Positions 37,901-48,800 of a stretch of DNA of 64,000 bases are shown in pieces (the first letter of the stretch is position 1; each line of letters begins with the position of its first letter). Location of the stretch: NCBI RefSeq assembly GCF_024628865.1, contig NZ_CP102384.1:2429001-2493000 (forward strand), in the 5' to 3' direction. Position numbers and translations under genes: made by a program. Source of the DNA: Sphingopyxis sp. DBS4 (lineage in GTDB: Bacteria > Pseudomonadota > Alphaproteobacteria > Sphingomonadales > Sphingomonadaceae). Under the pieces are notes generated by a model that saw nothing but the letters and a program-made list of their open reading frames with translations, ran no database searches and was not told the origin of the DNA.

Positions 37901-38030
37901 CGACAAGCGCACCTCGCACCCTTATTATTGGGCGGGCTTCGCGATCATCGGCGACGGCGGTCAGCCGCTGCTCCACGGCACCACCGCCACGGCGCAAAGC
38001 GAAGGGACCGCGGGCCATTCGGCCCTCTGA
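34935..38030 (+). CDS. Secreted TPR-CHAT domain protein
   Basis: 1031 residues. A signal peptide (FFVPILAALVTGVSSPALA, cleaved near residue 23) sends it to the periplasm or beyond. Residues about 170-520 contain helical TPR-like repeats; residues about 640-1015 form a CHAT domain, a caspase-like fold. The expected catalytic dyad is present: His858 in IIHFATHGLVT and Cys907 in LVILSACDTAG. A GGAGGRSVIASHWPAPD stretch follows, as in CHAT proteases. ATG 34935 has GGGGGA upstream. It starts a run of genes ending in two-partner secretion proteins. Substrates are unknown; the adjacent TpsA or a regulator is a reasonable candidate. Confidence 0.9.
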   Translation: MTVRRPFFVPILAALVTGVSSPALAQPDDPTLRDSFSIGDQGGALCEVQATVRDSVIKGMFDRAWVIVCRDASQPVGYVRTLRAGADEARARIETGRTGAIACAADGTCTVKDSDVAWQTRIEAVGNTAYTVEGFAAYGDALNLALESIRHRKIASGQIKVATTSIGGGDGFARTLAGTIDVDKALAEGYRRNHSGDYAEAAEFFEALSLRTEGDQAAAGIDPTEFTLNRALQRSNLGEFAEADRLFAEVEAIPTSDPVQLRLRRNFRAIHALNQRDYDGAAALLETPIPPLTNEVQVEGSAVTLTPQIVAGVNSGANARAVRQAGDRERLTPTERAQIIDAQAVHLLGTVERLRGDAKAAKAAQIKGLADALAVREGRVTSIVRLRSQMLGELALAEEALGDKDAADARFQESIGALAVEYPETNALASARARYAAFLTRQGEDDKALAIYHDVVAALAGSQRSTTGMANMMAPYYRLLASRAATDPKAAGDFFVASQLQVRPGVADTQALLARELSAGSDDGARLFRQATTLNRDVERARIEDARLAQMPETAEVNAMRADLKIQLDNLSFQQAETVTKLAAYPQYRVVAPGKLDLAELQQVLRPDEAYLKMLVVGDSVYAMLIGPGDATLWRSDISAQGLENAVDTIRSTISIVENGKRVTYPFDAATARKLYTQLFGPVADRLPSVPHLIFEPDGAMLRLPVNLLITSDTGLAAYEQRLADPNADAFDMRGIAWLGRSTRPSTAVSALSFRNARQTAPSDAKHEYFGLGENLPVRGGVLPSLGTRGAAGGGVDGSCQWDVSQWSRPISAAELVTASSTMDRGAATLLTGGAFTDTAVKSRGDLSDYRIIHFATHGLVTAPRPSCPARPALVTSFGDQDSDGLLTFQEIFDLKINADLVILSACDTAGAATVAATREAGVASGGGNALDGLVRSFIGAGGRSVIASHWPAPDDFDATKRLIGGLFTARQGESIADALWTSEMQLMDDKRTSHPYYWAGFAIIGDGGQPLLHGTTATAQSEGTAGHSAL

Positions 38031-38034
38031 TCTG

Positions 38035-40110
38035 ATGGCGACGGCGACCACCGATTTTGCGCCAGAGGAGGCGCGCCCCACTGCGGTTCCGCTGCGCAAA
38101 CGCGTTCGCCGGCTGGTGATGCAGCTTGGTCCGTCGCGCATGGCGGCGACGATCCTGTTCCTGATCGTCGCGATCCTGTTTGCGCGGCTGAGCTGGCAGA
38201 TGCCGCTCGTCGGCGACGCCGAACGCGCGCTTTACGATGCACGCGCGACGCTGATGGCGCCGCATGTCGGACAGGACAAGCGCATCGTCATGATCACCTA
38301 TAATGACGAGACCTTGTTCAACACTGGCATCCGCTCGCCGCTCGACCGTACGATTCTCGCCAACGCGCTGGGCAACCTCGACCAGATGGGCGCGAAAGCG
38401 ATCGGGATCGATATCGTCTTCGACTCTCCCCGCCCCGACGACGCGCTGCTGAAGACACAGCTTCGCGCGATGAAGACGCCGACCTGGCTCGCCTATGCGG
38501 AGCAGGCGAGCAACCCCAACACGATCTTCTACGAACAGCAGAAATATCTCGAATCCTATCTGGCCGATGTCACGACCGCAACGACGAAGCCGACCAGCGT
38601 GCTGTTCCGCACCGACGGCGACGGGGTGATCCGCAACTGGCCCGACCGGCCCAAGGGGCTGCCGCCGTTGATGGCGAACGCGCTTGCGCCCGTCGATCCG
38701 GCGCATGCCGATTATCGCGGCAACATCCGCTTTCTCGTTCCCGCACGCGTCGCAAAGGGGCAGGAAGAGCCGGTCTTCGCGAACATCCCGATCGACACGT
38801 TCGCGATGCCGATGGACGATGAAACGCGCGCCGGCTTTTCGGAGCTGATCAGGGGCCGCTATGTCCTGATCGGCGGCGACGTGATCGACAACGACCAGTT
38901 CAACACGCCGCTCAGCCGCTTCACCGATCCGATCACCGGACTGCACGAGACCATGATCGGGCTGGAGGTCCACGCGCATATGCTGGCGCAGCAACTCGAC
39001 AAGGACTGGTCCAATCCGCTGCCCGGCCCGGCGCTCTGGGTGCTGGCGGTCCTCGTGGTGCTCGCGGGCGGGCTCACCAGCCTCATCGATATGCGCGCAC
39101 GCTGGGTCGCGCTCGCTTTCCTCGGCCAGATGGCCTTCTTCGCCGCTTTCCCCTTCTGGCTGCAGGGCCACCATGTCGACACCACTACCCTTCCCGCCTT
39201 TGGCTGGGCGATCGGCTGGCTGTTCGGCTATGCCGGGGTCGGCACCGCCGCGCGCACGATCGGGTCGCGCCAGCGCGCCTTCGCGCAGTCGGCGCTCGGA
39301 AAATATTTGCCCGCCGACATCGCGGCGCAGATCATGCGCGACCCCGACCAGCTCTCGCTCCACGGCGAGCGGCGCAACATCTATTGCATCTTCACCGATC
39401 TCGAAGGCTTCACCAAATTGAGCCATGCGACGACGCCGGAAACGGTCGCGCGGCTGCTCAACGAATATCTCGACCGCCTGTCGGACATCGTGCTCGACCA
39501 TGGCGGAACGATCGACAAGTTCGTCGGCGACGCCGTCGTCGCCTTTTGGGGGGCGCCGATCAGCCGGGCGGACGATGGCGAAAAGGCCGCCGCCGCGGCG
39601 GTCGCCATGTATCAGGCGGGCGAGGCCTTCCGGGTCGACCTGGCAGCCGAGGACGTGCCGCCGATCGGCATGACCCGCGTCGGCCTGCACGTCGGCGACG
39701 CCATCGTCGGCAATTTCGGCGGCGAGGGGCGCATCCAATATACCGCGCTCGGCGACAGCATGAACACGGCATCGCGGCTCGAATCGGCGAACAAGAGCCT
39801 GAAGACCGGCGTCCTCTTTTCGGCCGAAGCCGCCGAACGCGCGGGCCGCGACGATCTGGTGCCGATGGGCCGCGTCACGTTGCGCGGCCGGGCACAGCCG
39901 GTCGACGTGCTGACACCCCGCCCCGACCTGTCGCCCGAACAGCGCGCGCGCATCGCGGCGCTTGTCGCGGCGCACGCCGTGGGCGATAAAAAAGCCTATG
40001 TGACCGCCGCCACAGCATTGCGGCAGGAGTTCGGTAAGGATTCCTCCATCATGTTCCTGATCGAACGCCTGAACGAGACCGAAAAGGGAGAAAGCTATGT
40101 CCTTTCCTGA
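38035..40110 (+). CDS. CHASE2-domain class III adenylate cyclase
   Basis: 691 residues. TM1 (about 37-53) is followed by a periplasmic CHASE2 sensor (about 55-325), three membrane helices (about 330-400) and a cytoplasmic class III cyclase domain (about 440-620). Metal aspartates are Asp455 (FTDLEGFT) and Asp499 (KFVGDAVVAFWGAP); Lys495 and Thr570 (QYTALGD) fit the adenine-specifying pair of class IIIb cyclases; Asn577 and Arg581 are the transition-state residues. It should make cAMP in response to a periplasmic signal. The gene starts 4 bp after the CHAT gene stop and overlaps the next gene by 14 bp. Confidence 0.93.
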   Translation: MATATTDFAPEEARPTAVPLRKRVRRLVMQLGPSRMAATILFLIVAILFARLSWQMPLVGDAERALYDARATLMAPHVGQDKRIVMITYNDETLFNTGIRSPLDRTILANALGNLDQMGAKAIGIDIVFDSPRPDDALLKTQLRAMKTPTWLAYAEQASNPNTIFYEQQKYLESYLADVTTATTKPTSVLFRTDGDGVIRNWPDRPKGLPPLMANALAPVDPAHADYRGNIRFLVPARVAKGQEEPVFANIPIDTFAMPMDDETRAGFSELIRGRYVLIGGDVIDNDQFNTPLSRFTDPITGLHETMIGLEVHAHMLAQQLDKDWSNPLPGPALWVLAVLVVLAGGLTSLIDMRARWVALAFLGQMAFFAAFPFWLQGHHVDTTTLPAFGWAIGWLFGYAGVGTAARTIGSRQRAFAQSALGKYLPADIAAQIMRDPDQLSLHGERRNIYCIFTDLEGFTKLSHATTPETVARLLNEYLDRLSDIVLDHGGTIDKFVGDAVVAFWGAPISRADDGEKAAAAAVAMYQAGEAFRVDLAAEDVPPIGMTRVGLHVGDAIVGNFGGEGRIQYTALGDSMNTASRLESANKSLKTGVLFSAEAAERAGRDDLVPMGRVTLRGRAQPVDVLTPRPDLSPEQRARIAALVAAHAVGDKKAYVTAATALRQEFGKDSSIMFLIERLNETEKGESYVLS

Positions 40111-40861
40111 TGTTCCGATGCGGCGCATCGGCCTGACCGCCGCTGCCGCCATCGCCGTGGTCGCCTTTGCCGGCACCGCCGCCGCGCAGTCGATGGTCGT
40201 GCGCTCGACGGGGCCGTCCGCCGGCAAATATCCGACCGGCACCAAGCTCAAGTCGACCGACCGGCTGACGCTCGTCTCGGGCGACAAGATCGTTCTCATG
40301 CAGGCGGGCAAGACGCGCACGCTGTCAGGGCCCGGCACCTTCGGCGCGACCGGCACCATCCAGGCCAGCCAGTCGATGGGCGCGACCGTGACGCGGATGC
40401 TGTCGACCGGCCCCACGATGCGGTCGCGTGGCGGATTTTCACGCGGTGCGGACGAACCCCCGCCGGTCGACGTTCGCGCCCCGAACCTGTGGCTGGTCGA
40501 CTTTCGCGAAGGCGGCACCTTCTGCGTCGCCGACCCCGCGCGGCTGACGCTGTGGCGGCCGAACATGGACACCGACCAGCTTCTGAAGATCGAGCAGGAC
40601 GGCAAGGAAGAGACAGTCGCGATCGTCGCCGGCGCGAATTTCCGTAAATGGCCGACCGAGGCGATGCCCCTGCAATATGGGGTCGACTACCGTCTCTCCG
40701 GCGCGGGTCTGGCGAAGCCGGTCACCATCCGCTTCACGCCGATGGGGCCGCTGCCCGACAGCGCCGAAAGCTCGGTCGACATGCTGATGGCAAAGGGCTG
40801 CACGCCGCAGCTCGACCGGCTGGTCAGCGCGATGTCGGATGCCGAAACAACGGGTGGTTAA
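40097..40861 (+). CDS. Secreted FecR-like hypothetical protein
   Basis: 254 residues with a signal peptide (AAAAIAVVAFAGTAAAQS). The first mature segment (GTKLKSTDRLTLVSGDKIVLM, then SGPGTF) resembles the beta-helical core of FecR-type domains. A second part has two cysteines (GGTFCVADPARL, MAKGCTPQLD) that could pair. No catalytic motif is seen. ATG 40097 lies within the end of the cyclase gene (14-bp overlap), so the two are coupled. It may present a periplasmic signal to CHASE2 or act as a scaffold for the secretion pair; this is inference from context. Confidence 0.75.
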   Translation: MSFPDVPMRRIGLTAAAAIAVVAFAGTAAAQSMVVRSTGPSAGKYPTGTKLKSTDRLTLVSGDKIVLMQAGKTRTLSGPGTFGATGTIQASQSMGATVTRMLSTGPTMRSRGGFSRGADEPPPVDVRAPNLWLVDFREGGTFCVADPARLTLWRPNMDTDQLLKIEQDGKEETVAIVAGANFRKWPTEAMPLQYGVDYRLSGAGLAKPVTIRFTPMGPLPDSAESSVDMLMAKGCTPQLDRLVSAMSDAETTGG

Positions 40862-40870
40862 TCGATCAAT

Positions 40871-40891
40871 GGGCGGGCATTGAACCCGCCC
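40871..40891 (+). terminator. Short hairpin after the FecR-like gene
   Basis: A 7-bp stem GGGCGGG/CCCGCCC with a 7-nt loop, 10 bp past the stop, with no U-run. It may attenuate rather than end transcription into tpsB. The 183-bp gap also holds AGTGCGAA (40907-40914) and its complement TTCGCACT (40963-40970), a possible leader structure. Confidence 0.35.
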
Positions 40892-41044
40892 TGCCCATCT
40901 GATAATAGTGCGAAAAAGCTGCCATAAAGAAAAGCGGCAAAGTCCTTTCCTTGGGTCGAAAATTCGCACTGCCGGGCAACCGGCGGGGCATGAGCTATGG
41001 GTGCGCGCGGTATGGCGGGCGCACGAGGTACGCAAGGGGTAGGG

Positions 41045-42892
41045 ATGACGGGCATGGGGGTTCTGGAGCTTGGCGGAAACGCGCGGTCCGCGCGCGATCG
41101 AATCCGCAAGACGATTTATAAAACAGGCGCTTGCTCGGCGGGATTGATCGCCCTGAGCTTGCCGCTGGCGGCGCAGGCCCAGGTCGCGCCCCCGGTCGCG
41201 TCGTCGGTACCGACACGCGAGGAAATCCAGCGCCCCGCCCTGCCCCCCGCAACGCCGCCGGGCGAACGGGTGATCGCGGCCGACGACAGCATCGAACGCG
41301 CCCCCTGTCCGCTCGCCAATCCCGAATTCGCCGATGTCATGGTGACCGTGCGCGAGGTGCAATTCTCGGGCGGCGAAGGCATCGACACGTCGATGCTGGG
41401 CGAAAGCTGGCACGACAAGGTCGGACAGAAACTGCCGGTCGCGGTGGTTTGCGACATCCGCGACCGTGCCGCCACGATGCTGCGCGCCCGAGGTTATCTC
41501 GCCGCGGTGCGCGTGCCGCCGCAGACGATCGACGACGGCGTCATCAAGCTCGACATATTGTCCGCGCGGATGACGCGGGTCGAGGTGCGCGGCGACGCCG
41601 GCGCGAATGAAGGCCTGCTTCAGCGCTATCTGTCGCGGCTCGACGATCAGCCGGTGTTCAACATCGCCGACGCCGAACGCTATCTGCTCCTCGCCCGCGA
41701 TATCCCCGGCCTTGACGCACGGCTGACGCTGCGTCCCGGTGCGGCGCCCGGCGAAGTGGTCGGCGAGGTCACGGTGGTCCGCACCCCCGCCGTCTTCGAT
41801 TTCAACGCCCAGAATTTCGGCTCGAAGGATGTCGGCCGCTGGGGCGGGATCGCCCGCGCGCGCATCGCCGGCCTGACCGGCATGGGCGACCTGACCACGC
41901 TCAGCTTCTATGCGACGCCCGATTTCGACGAACAGAATGTGCTCCAGCTCGCGCATGAATTCCGCGTCGGCGGCGAAGGGCTGCGTTTCGGCGCGAGTTA
42001 CACCTACGCTTGGACCCGCCCCGACATCACCGGCTTCCCGGTCAAGTCGAACACCCAGATCGTCAGTCTGTTCGCTTCCTATCCGCTCGTCCTGACGCAG
42101 GCGCGGCGCGTGACGCTGGGCGGCGGGCTCGACATCATCGACCAGGACATCAAGCTCGGCCCGCTGCCGCTCAACCGCGACCGCATCCGCGTGCTCAACC
42201 TGCGCGCCGACGCGGGCTGGATCGACCCGGCGTCGATCGCGGGCAAGAACGGCTACAGCCCATCGGAACCGCGCTGGTCGCTCGGCGCCTCGATCGAAGC
42301 GCGGCAGGGATTGAACGCCCTTGGCGCCAGCGACGATTGCGGCCCCGGCGGGGCGGCCTGTTTCCTGCCCGGCGCGATCCCGCTGACCCGCATCGAGGCG
42401 AAGCCCGACGCCTTCCTCGTCCGCGCCAGCGCGCAGGCCGAATGGCGGCCCGCGAAATCCTTTACGCTGGCGGTCGCGCCGCGCGCGCAATGGGCCAGCG
42501 ATCCGCTCGTCGCCTATGAGGAATTTTCGGGAGGCAATTTCACCGTCGGCCGCGGCTTCGACCCTGGCACGGTGATCGGGGACAGCGGCGTCGCGGTGTC
42601 GGCCGAGGCGCGCTACGGCTCGTTCATCCCCGGCAACACCAAAAGTTTCGCGGTCCAGCCGTTCGTCTTCTTCGACGCCGCGTGGGTGTGGAACAAGGAC
42701 AGCAGCTTCAACGGGCTCAATCCGCAAAAACTCTATTCGGGCGGCGGCGGCCTGCGCCTTGCCTATGGCAATCTCGGCCGCCTCGACATGACATTGGCCG
42801 TGCCGCTCAACAAGGGCGGCTTTCTGGCCGAGCGGCCCAATCCGCGTTTCCTGGTGTCGCTCACCACCCAGTTCGGCGTGAAGGCGCGCTGA
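41045..42892 (+). CDS. TpsB outer-membrane secretion channel (ShlB/FhaC/HecB family)
   Basis: 615 residues from ATG 41045 (AAGGGG upstream); in-frame ATGs at 40997 and 41012 are alternatives. A signal peptide ends near LPLAAQAQ. A POTRA-type region (ADVMVTVREVQFSGGEG and VKLDILSARMTRVEVRGD) precedes a 16-strand barrel-like C-terminal half with the family motif region FTVGRGFDPGTVIGDSG (VRGY/F-box equivalent) and a last strand ending in LVSLTTQFGVKAR. It would recognise the TPS domain of the TpsA encoded 3 bp downstream and export it across the outer membrane. Confidence 0.92.
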   Translation: MTGMGVLELGGNARSARDRIRKTIYKTGACSAGLIALSLPLAAQAQVAPPVASSVPTREEIQRPALPPATPPGERVIAADDSIERAPCPLANPEFADVMVTVREVQFSGGEGIDTSMLGESWHDKVGQKLPVAVVCDIRDRAATMLRARGYLAAVRVPPQTIDDGVIKLDILSARMTRVEVRGDAGANEGLLQRYLSRLDDQPVFNIADAERYLLLARDIPGLDARLTLRPGAAPGEVVGEVTVVRTPAVFDFNAQNFGSKDVGRWGGIARARIAGLTGMGDLTTLSFYATPDFDEQNVLQLAHEFRVGGEGLRFGASYTYAWTRPDITGFPVKSNTQIVSLFASYPLVLTQARRVTLGGGLDIIDQDIKLGPLPLNRDRIRVLNLRADAGWIDPASIAGKNGYSPSEPRWSLGASIEARQGLNALGASDDCGPGGAACFLPGAIPLTRIEAKPDAFLVRASAQAEWRPAKSFTLAVAPRAQWASDPLVAYEEFSGGNFTVGRGFDPGTVIGDSGVAVSAEARYGSFIPGNTKSFAVQPFVFFDAAWVWNKDSSFNGLNPQKLYSGGGGLRLAYGNLGRLDMTLAVPLNKGGFLAERPNPRFLVSLTTQFGVKAR

Positions 42893-42895
42893 GCC

Positions 42896-45800
42896 ATGAC
42901 CTTTGCAGCAAGGACCACCGCCATGCGTGCCACCGCCACTCCCTCGCCCGTTCGCAACGGCAAGCGGCGCCTCCTCAGCAGTTGCGCGATCGCCGCCGGC
43001 ATCATGGCGCTCGCTTATGGCGGCCCGGCACAGGCGCAGGTCGCAGGAAGCGCGCTGAACCCGCCGGGTACCGTCACGATCGGTACCGATGCGGCGAACC
43101 ACACTACCAATGTGAGCGTTACCGATGCCCAGACGATCATCAACTGGGTGCCGACCGACACGACCGGGACCGGCGACATAGATTTCCTGCCGTCGGGCAG
43201 CACTTGGAATTTCAACGGCACCGGCGACTATGTCGTTCTCAACCGCTTCGTGAACGGTGCGGGCGGCTCGCTCAGTCGCCAGATCGCGCTGAACGGGGAA
43301 ATCAACAGCTATATCGGCCTGACGTCAGGCACGCAGGGCGGCAGCATCTGGTTCTACAACGCAGGCGGCATCCTGATCGGCAGTTCCGGCGTGATCAATG
43401 TCGGCAGCCTCGTGCTGACGACAAGCGACATCGACACTAGCGGGGGATTTTTCGGCTCGCCCGATCCGACCGACCCGACGGTCCGCAGCATCCGCTTCAT
43501 GGCCACGACGCCCGGCAGTACGCGCGGGGTCACCGTGAACGGTGAAATCCATGCGAACCAGCTGGGTGCCCCCGGCAGCAGCTATGTCGCGCTCGTCGCG
43601 CCGCGCGTCACACAGGCGGGGCGTGTCGAGGTCTATGGCTCGGCCGCCTATGTCGCCGCCGAAGCGGCCGACATCACGATGAACGCGGGGCTGTTCGACA
43701 TCCAAGTCGGGGTCGGCGCCACAGGCGGCCAGGCGATTACGCACACCGGCATCACCACGGGCCCCGAACAACAGGCATCGGGGCCCGCGCAACGCATCTA
43801 CATGGTCGCGATCCCCAAGAATGATGCCGTGACGATGCTGGTATCGGGTCAGGTCGGCTATCAGGACGCAGCGGCATCGGCTCAGACCGATTCGGACGGC
43901 CGCGTCATCCTGTCGGCGGGCTATGACGTAACCAGTAATGCCTTTACGGGAGAGGCCTATCTCACCCGCAACCCCGCCGCCGCGGCGGCAGACATCACGG
44001 TCAACGACATCATCTTTCGCAGCAATGTCGAGGCCCATGCCAGCGGCGCCTTTCTGGGCCAGCCGTTCGGCGTCGTCCCGACCGGCGGCCCCTTTACCTT
44101 CGTCCCCCCGCCGCAGCAGGGGCGCTTCGCGATTCAAGGCGACGGCTTCTTCACCGGCGACACGAGCGCCACGCTGACCATCAATGCCGGCCGCGTGGGC
44201 TTCGTGACAGGCAATCTGAGCGTCGTCTCGGGCGGTAACGCCACGACACCCGGCGATGCCGCGATCAACGTCGCGGGCGGCCAACTCTCCGTCCAGGGCC
44301 TCACCTCGATCTCGGCGCCGGGCTTTTTCGGCACCGCGACCGGCGACACCCAGGGCGGCAGCGCCGGCCTGACCATCACCAACGGCGGGCAGATGATCGC
44401 CAGCGGCGGCCTCTCTCTCTCCGCCGACGCCTTCGGCGGTTTCGACGACGGCGGCCTTGCGAGCGGCGACGGAACCGGCGGCTCGGTGACGCTCACCGTC
44501 GCGGGCGCGGGCAGTTCGCTCAGCGGCGGCGATATCTATCTTCACGCCAACGGATATGGCGCGCTGCCCTCATCGGGTTTCGACATCGCGGATACCGGCG
44601 GCGCGGGAACCGGGGGGACCGCGACGGTTCGCGTCCAGAACGGCGCCAGCCTTTCCACCACGGCGGGATTGACGCTGGAGGCCAATGGCCAAGGCGGCTT
44701 CGGCCTCGACCAGTCGGGAATCGGGCACGGCGGCGACACGCTGGTCGAAGCGACCGGAGCCAATAGCTTGCTGCAGGCATCGCAGACCAGTCTCGCGGCC
44801 ACCGGGATCGGCGGCGGCGGCGACGTTGACGACCCGCTGACCGGCCCCGTGGCGTCGCAGAACGGCGGCGAAGGCATCGGCGGCACCGCGACGCTGCGCT
44901 TCAACGCCACCGGCACCTCGCCCCGCAGCACCGGCCTCACCGACATCGACGTATCGGCGGCGGGCGGCTCTGCCGGCGATTTCGATGCGGCGAGCGGCGA
45001 AAATGCACGTGGCGGCGACGCGACCGGCGGCGACGCGGTGGTCGAGGTGCTGGGCGGCAACGCGCAGATGACCTCGCTCACCATCAATGCAAGCGCCGTC
45101 AGCGGCGAGGGCCGTAGCGGTAGCGGCACGACCGCGCGAAGCGGCGACGCCGAAGGCGGCACAATCGCCATTTCGGCCGTCGGCGCCGGATCGGTGCTGG
45201 GCCTGTCCGGCGGCTCGGTCCTTCTCGACGCCAGCGGCACCGCCGCCACGGGCCTCCACGAAAATGCCGGCAGCGGCAGCGGCGGCACGATCGGCGTTTC
45301 GGCGACGACCGGCGGCACGATCAGCGGCATGGCCATCCTGTCGGGCAACGCCTTCGGCGGCAGCTCGAACATCTCCCCGCTGCTCAGCGCCGGCACCGGC
45401 ACCGGCGGCTCGGTCGATTTCCTCGCCGACACCGGCGGTACCCTCTCCGCCCAAGCCTATCAGGCGCGCGCCAACGGCAGCGTCGTCAACACCGACGGCA
45501 ACAACGGCGCCGCACGGGGCGGCAACGTCTCGATCATCGCGCGCGGCGGCGGCACCGTCGCCGCGACCGCAGCCGGCGTCTCGGAACTGGAGGCGGCAGC
45601 CATCGACGGGATCAGCGCCGACGGCAGCACCGCGACCGGCGGCGGCATCCGGATGATCGCCGATGGCGGCGCGATCCGCCTGCGGGGTCTCACGCTGAAT
45701 GCCGACGCCACCTCGGGCCGCGACGATCCGGGCAGCGCGTCGCTGGCGACGGGCGGGACGATAGCGATCGGGGTCGGCGCCGGTGCGAACAGCATCTTGT

Positions 45801-48800
45801 CGGTCGATACGCTCGAAGCCCAGGCCAACGGCATCGCCGGCGCCTATTATGACGGCTTCGTCTCCGGGCCGGGCGATGCGCGGGGCGGCACGATCACGCT
45901 CGACATGCAGGGCGGTAGCCTCACCACTTCGACGAGCACGACCGGCATCGCCTTGTCCGCGGACGGCATCGGCGGTGACGGCAGCGAAGGACGCGGCGGC
46001 AGCGTCGCCTTCACCCAGACCGGCGGCGCCGTGACCACCGGCAATGTGCTGATCACCGCGAACGGCGAAGGCGGCGAAGCGGGCAACGGCATCGGCCGGC
46101 TCGCGACGCTCAGCTTGACCGGCGGCACCTTCAACGCCAACGGCGGTTCGGTCGTCGTGACGGCGAACGGCGAGGGCGGACAGGGTTTGACGGGCAATGA
46201 TGACCCCGATTTCGGCCGCGACGGCGGCACGGGCGGGTTGGGTCAGGGCGGAACGGCGACGATCACTATCGGCGGCACCGCGGTCGTCAATGCGGGCGTC
46301 CTCGGCGCCTATGCCAGCGGTACCGGCGGCAGCGGTGGCGACTTCTTCACCGACGGTCTCGAAGCGGGAGCAGGCGGCGCCGGCGGAACCGGCAACGGCG
46401 GCCTCGCGACGCTCAACCTGATTTCGGGCAGCCTGACCTCCGATATCGTCGTGGCCGAGGCGCGCGGCAATGGCGGCACCGGCGGCACCATGTATTCGTC
46501 GAGCAGCACGGGTCCGTCGATCGGCGGCGGCGTTGGCGGCGACGGCGGCGCGGCCGCCGGCGGCACGGCAACGCTCAATCTCGGCACGACCGCCTTGACC
46601 CTGGGCCCCTCCGGCGGATTGTCCGCCCGCGCGATCGCGACCGGCGGCCAGGGCGGCAACGGCCCGTCGGAAGGCACCGGCGGTGACGGCGGCCTCGCCG
46701 AAGGCGGCACCGCTCAGGCGATCATCGACAATCATGACGCCGGCCAGCTGACGCTCGCTCTCGACAGTAGCGCAACGGGCGGCAACGGCGGCTTCGGAGA
46801 TTCGGGCGACGCCGGCAATGGCGGCGACGCCATAGGCGGCACCGCGCGTGTCGAAGCGAATGGCGCCGATGCCGAAGCCGTTGTCTCGCAGAGCAATTTC
46901 CTTACCAGCGCGACCGGCGGCAACGGCGGCACCGTCTTCGGCGATTCCCTGGCAGCGCCGACCGTCGCCGGGCGCGGCGGCAACGGCGGGTTCGGCGCGG
47001 GCGGAATCATCGAGGTCGCCGCGAGCAACGGCGCGACGATCGGCCTCAGCGGCGATTTCAGCAGCAGCGGGACCGGCGGCAACGGCGGCAACGGCGGCAA
47101 CAATCTGAACGCGCCCATGCTCACCGGCGGCGACGGCGGGACCGGCGGCGGCGCACTCGGCGGCATCGTCCACCTGTTCGCCAACGGCGGCACCGTCACG
47201 TCGGACGGCGCGCCCGTCGCGATCACCGTCGGCGGCGTGTCCGGGGCCGGCGGCAACGGCGGCACCGGATCGGGCAGCGACGGCAATTTCGGCGGCACGG
47301 TTGCCGATCAGGGCGGCACCGTCGTCATCGAGGCACTGACGACGCCCGGCGGCACCGGCGGGATCACCCTCGGCGACACGAGCATCCAGGCGAACGGCAG
47401 CCTTGCCGGGCGCATCGAACTGCGTGCCGACAACAGCGCGATCACGATGAACAGCCTGACCGCCGAAGCGACGGGGTATGCGGAGCCGGTCAACGGCAAC
47501 ACCACGCCGGCATCGCCCGGAATCTTCCTGACCGCGACCGGCGGTTCGATCGCCACGACGGCCGCCACGGGGGGCGACATGACGCTGCGCACCAACGGCG
47601 GCGTCGACATCGACGCGCAAGGCGACGGTCAGGTGAGCGCTACCGGCAATCTGACGATCGACGCTTTCGATACGGTCCATGTCACGCATACGGATCGCGG
47701 CGCAGCGCCGACGCTTTCTGCCGCCGGCGACCTGTCGATATCGAGCGGGCTCAATATCAACGCGGACCCCGGCACGCTGCTGAGCGCCGGCGGCACGCTG
47801 ACGCTTCAGGGCATCGGCCCGGTCTCCAGCGTCATCGCGGACCGGATTTCGGGCAACGATATCGTCATCACCGCCAACGACCTCGCCGTCATCGAACATG
47901 CCGAGGCGGTGGACGACTTCCTGGCCAATACCTACAGCTTCCGCACCGGACTCAATTCGATCATCGCCGGCGGCGATATCGACATCAATGTGGTGACGAC
48001 CGCCGATCTCGGCAATTCGACCGCGGGCGGCCATATCGCCGTCACCGCGCGATCGATCGACTTCAACAATGCGAACGCGGGCACGTTCGTGTCGCTGAAT
48101 GCGTCGGGCACGGGCGCCACCGACGGCATCGTCGGCACCAATATCACCGCCGACGGCGGCGTCAGCCTTAATGGACGAAGCGTCGACATCGACGGGACCG
48201 TTCAGTCCGGCCAATCGCTGTTCGTGACCGCGAACACGGGCAATGCCGCGATCGGTCTGGCCAATGTCGCAGGCGATATTTCGGTCTTTGCCGGTACCGA
48301 TCTTTCGGGCACCTATCGCGCGGGCGGCAACGTCAATCTCAATGCCAATGGCAATGTGACCGCCGAAGCCGATGCCGCGGGCGGCTATGTCGACCCATCG
48401 GGCAGTTTCACCTCCGAAGGCTATGTGTTCGCCGAGGCCGACGGCAATGTGACCCTGACGAACAGCAGCGCTGCAACGATGCTGGGCGTTCAGGCAAACG
48501 GCGCGGCGAGCCTGACCGGAGCGAGCGCAGGCGAGGATGTCTTCGTCCTTGCCGGAACGACGGCGACGCTGTCGGGTATCACCGCCGGCGACGACCTGAC
48601 CGTCCAGGCCAACGGGCTGGTCAGCGTCACCAACGCCGCGACGACCGGAACCGGCCGCGACGACCGCAGCATCGTCTATGCTCCAATCCCCTCGTCGCCG
48701 ACGATCTCCTTCCTGCAGATCGTGACGACGCCCGCCGATCTGTCGAACATCATGTTGACGGGGGACGCGGGCATCGCCGCCGCCAATGTCCGCGCGTTCA

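Noticed and set aside
35097..38141. A 1014-codon open frame on the minus strand
   Set aside because: Antisense to the CHAT gene, whose signal peptide and catalytic motifs are unambiguous.
37945..43102. Two long minus-strand frames of over 880 codons each
   Set aside because: Antisense to the CHASE2 cyclase, FecR-like and TpsB genes; no recognisable domains.
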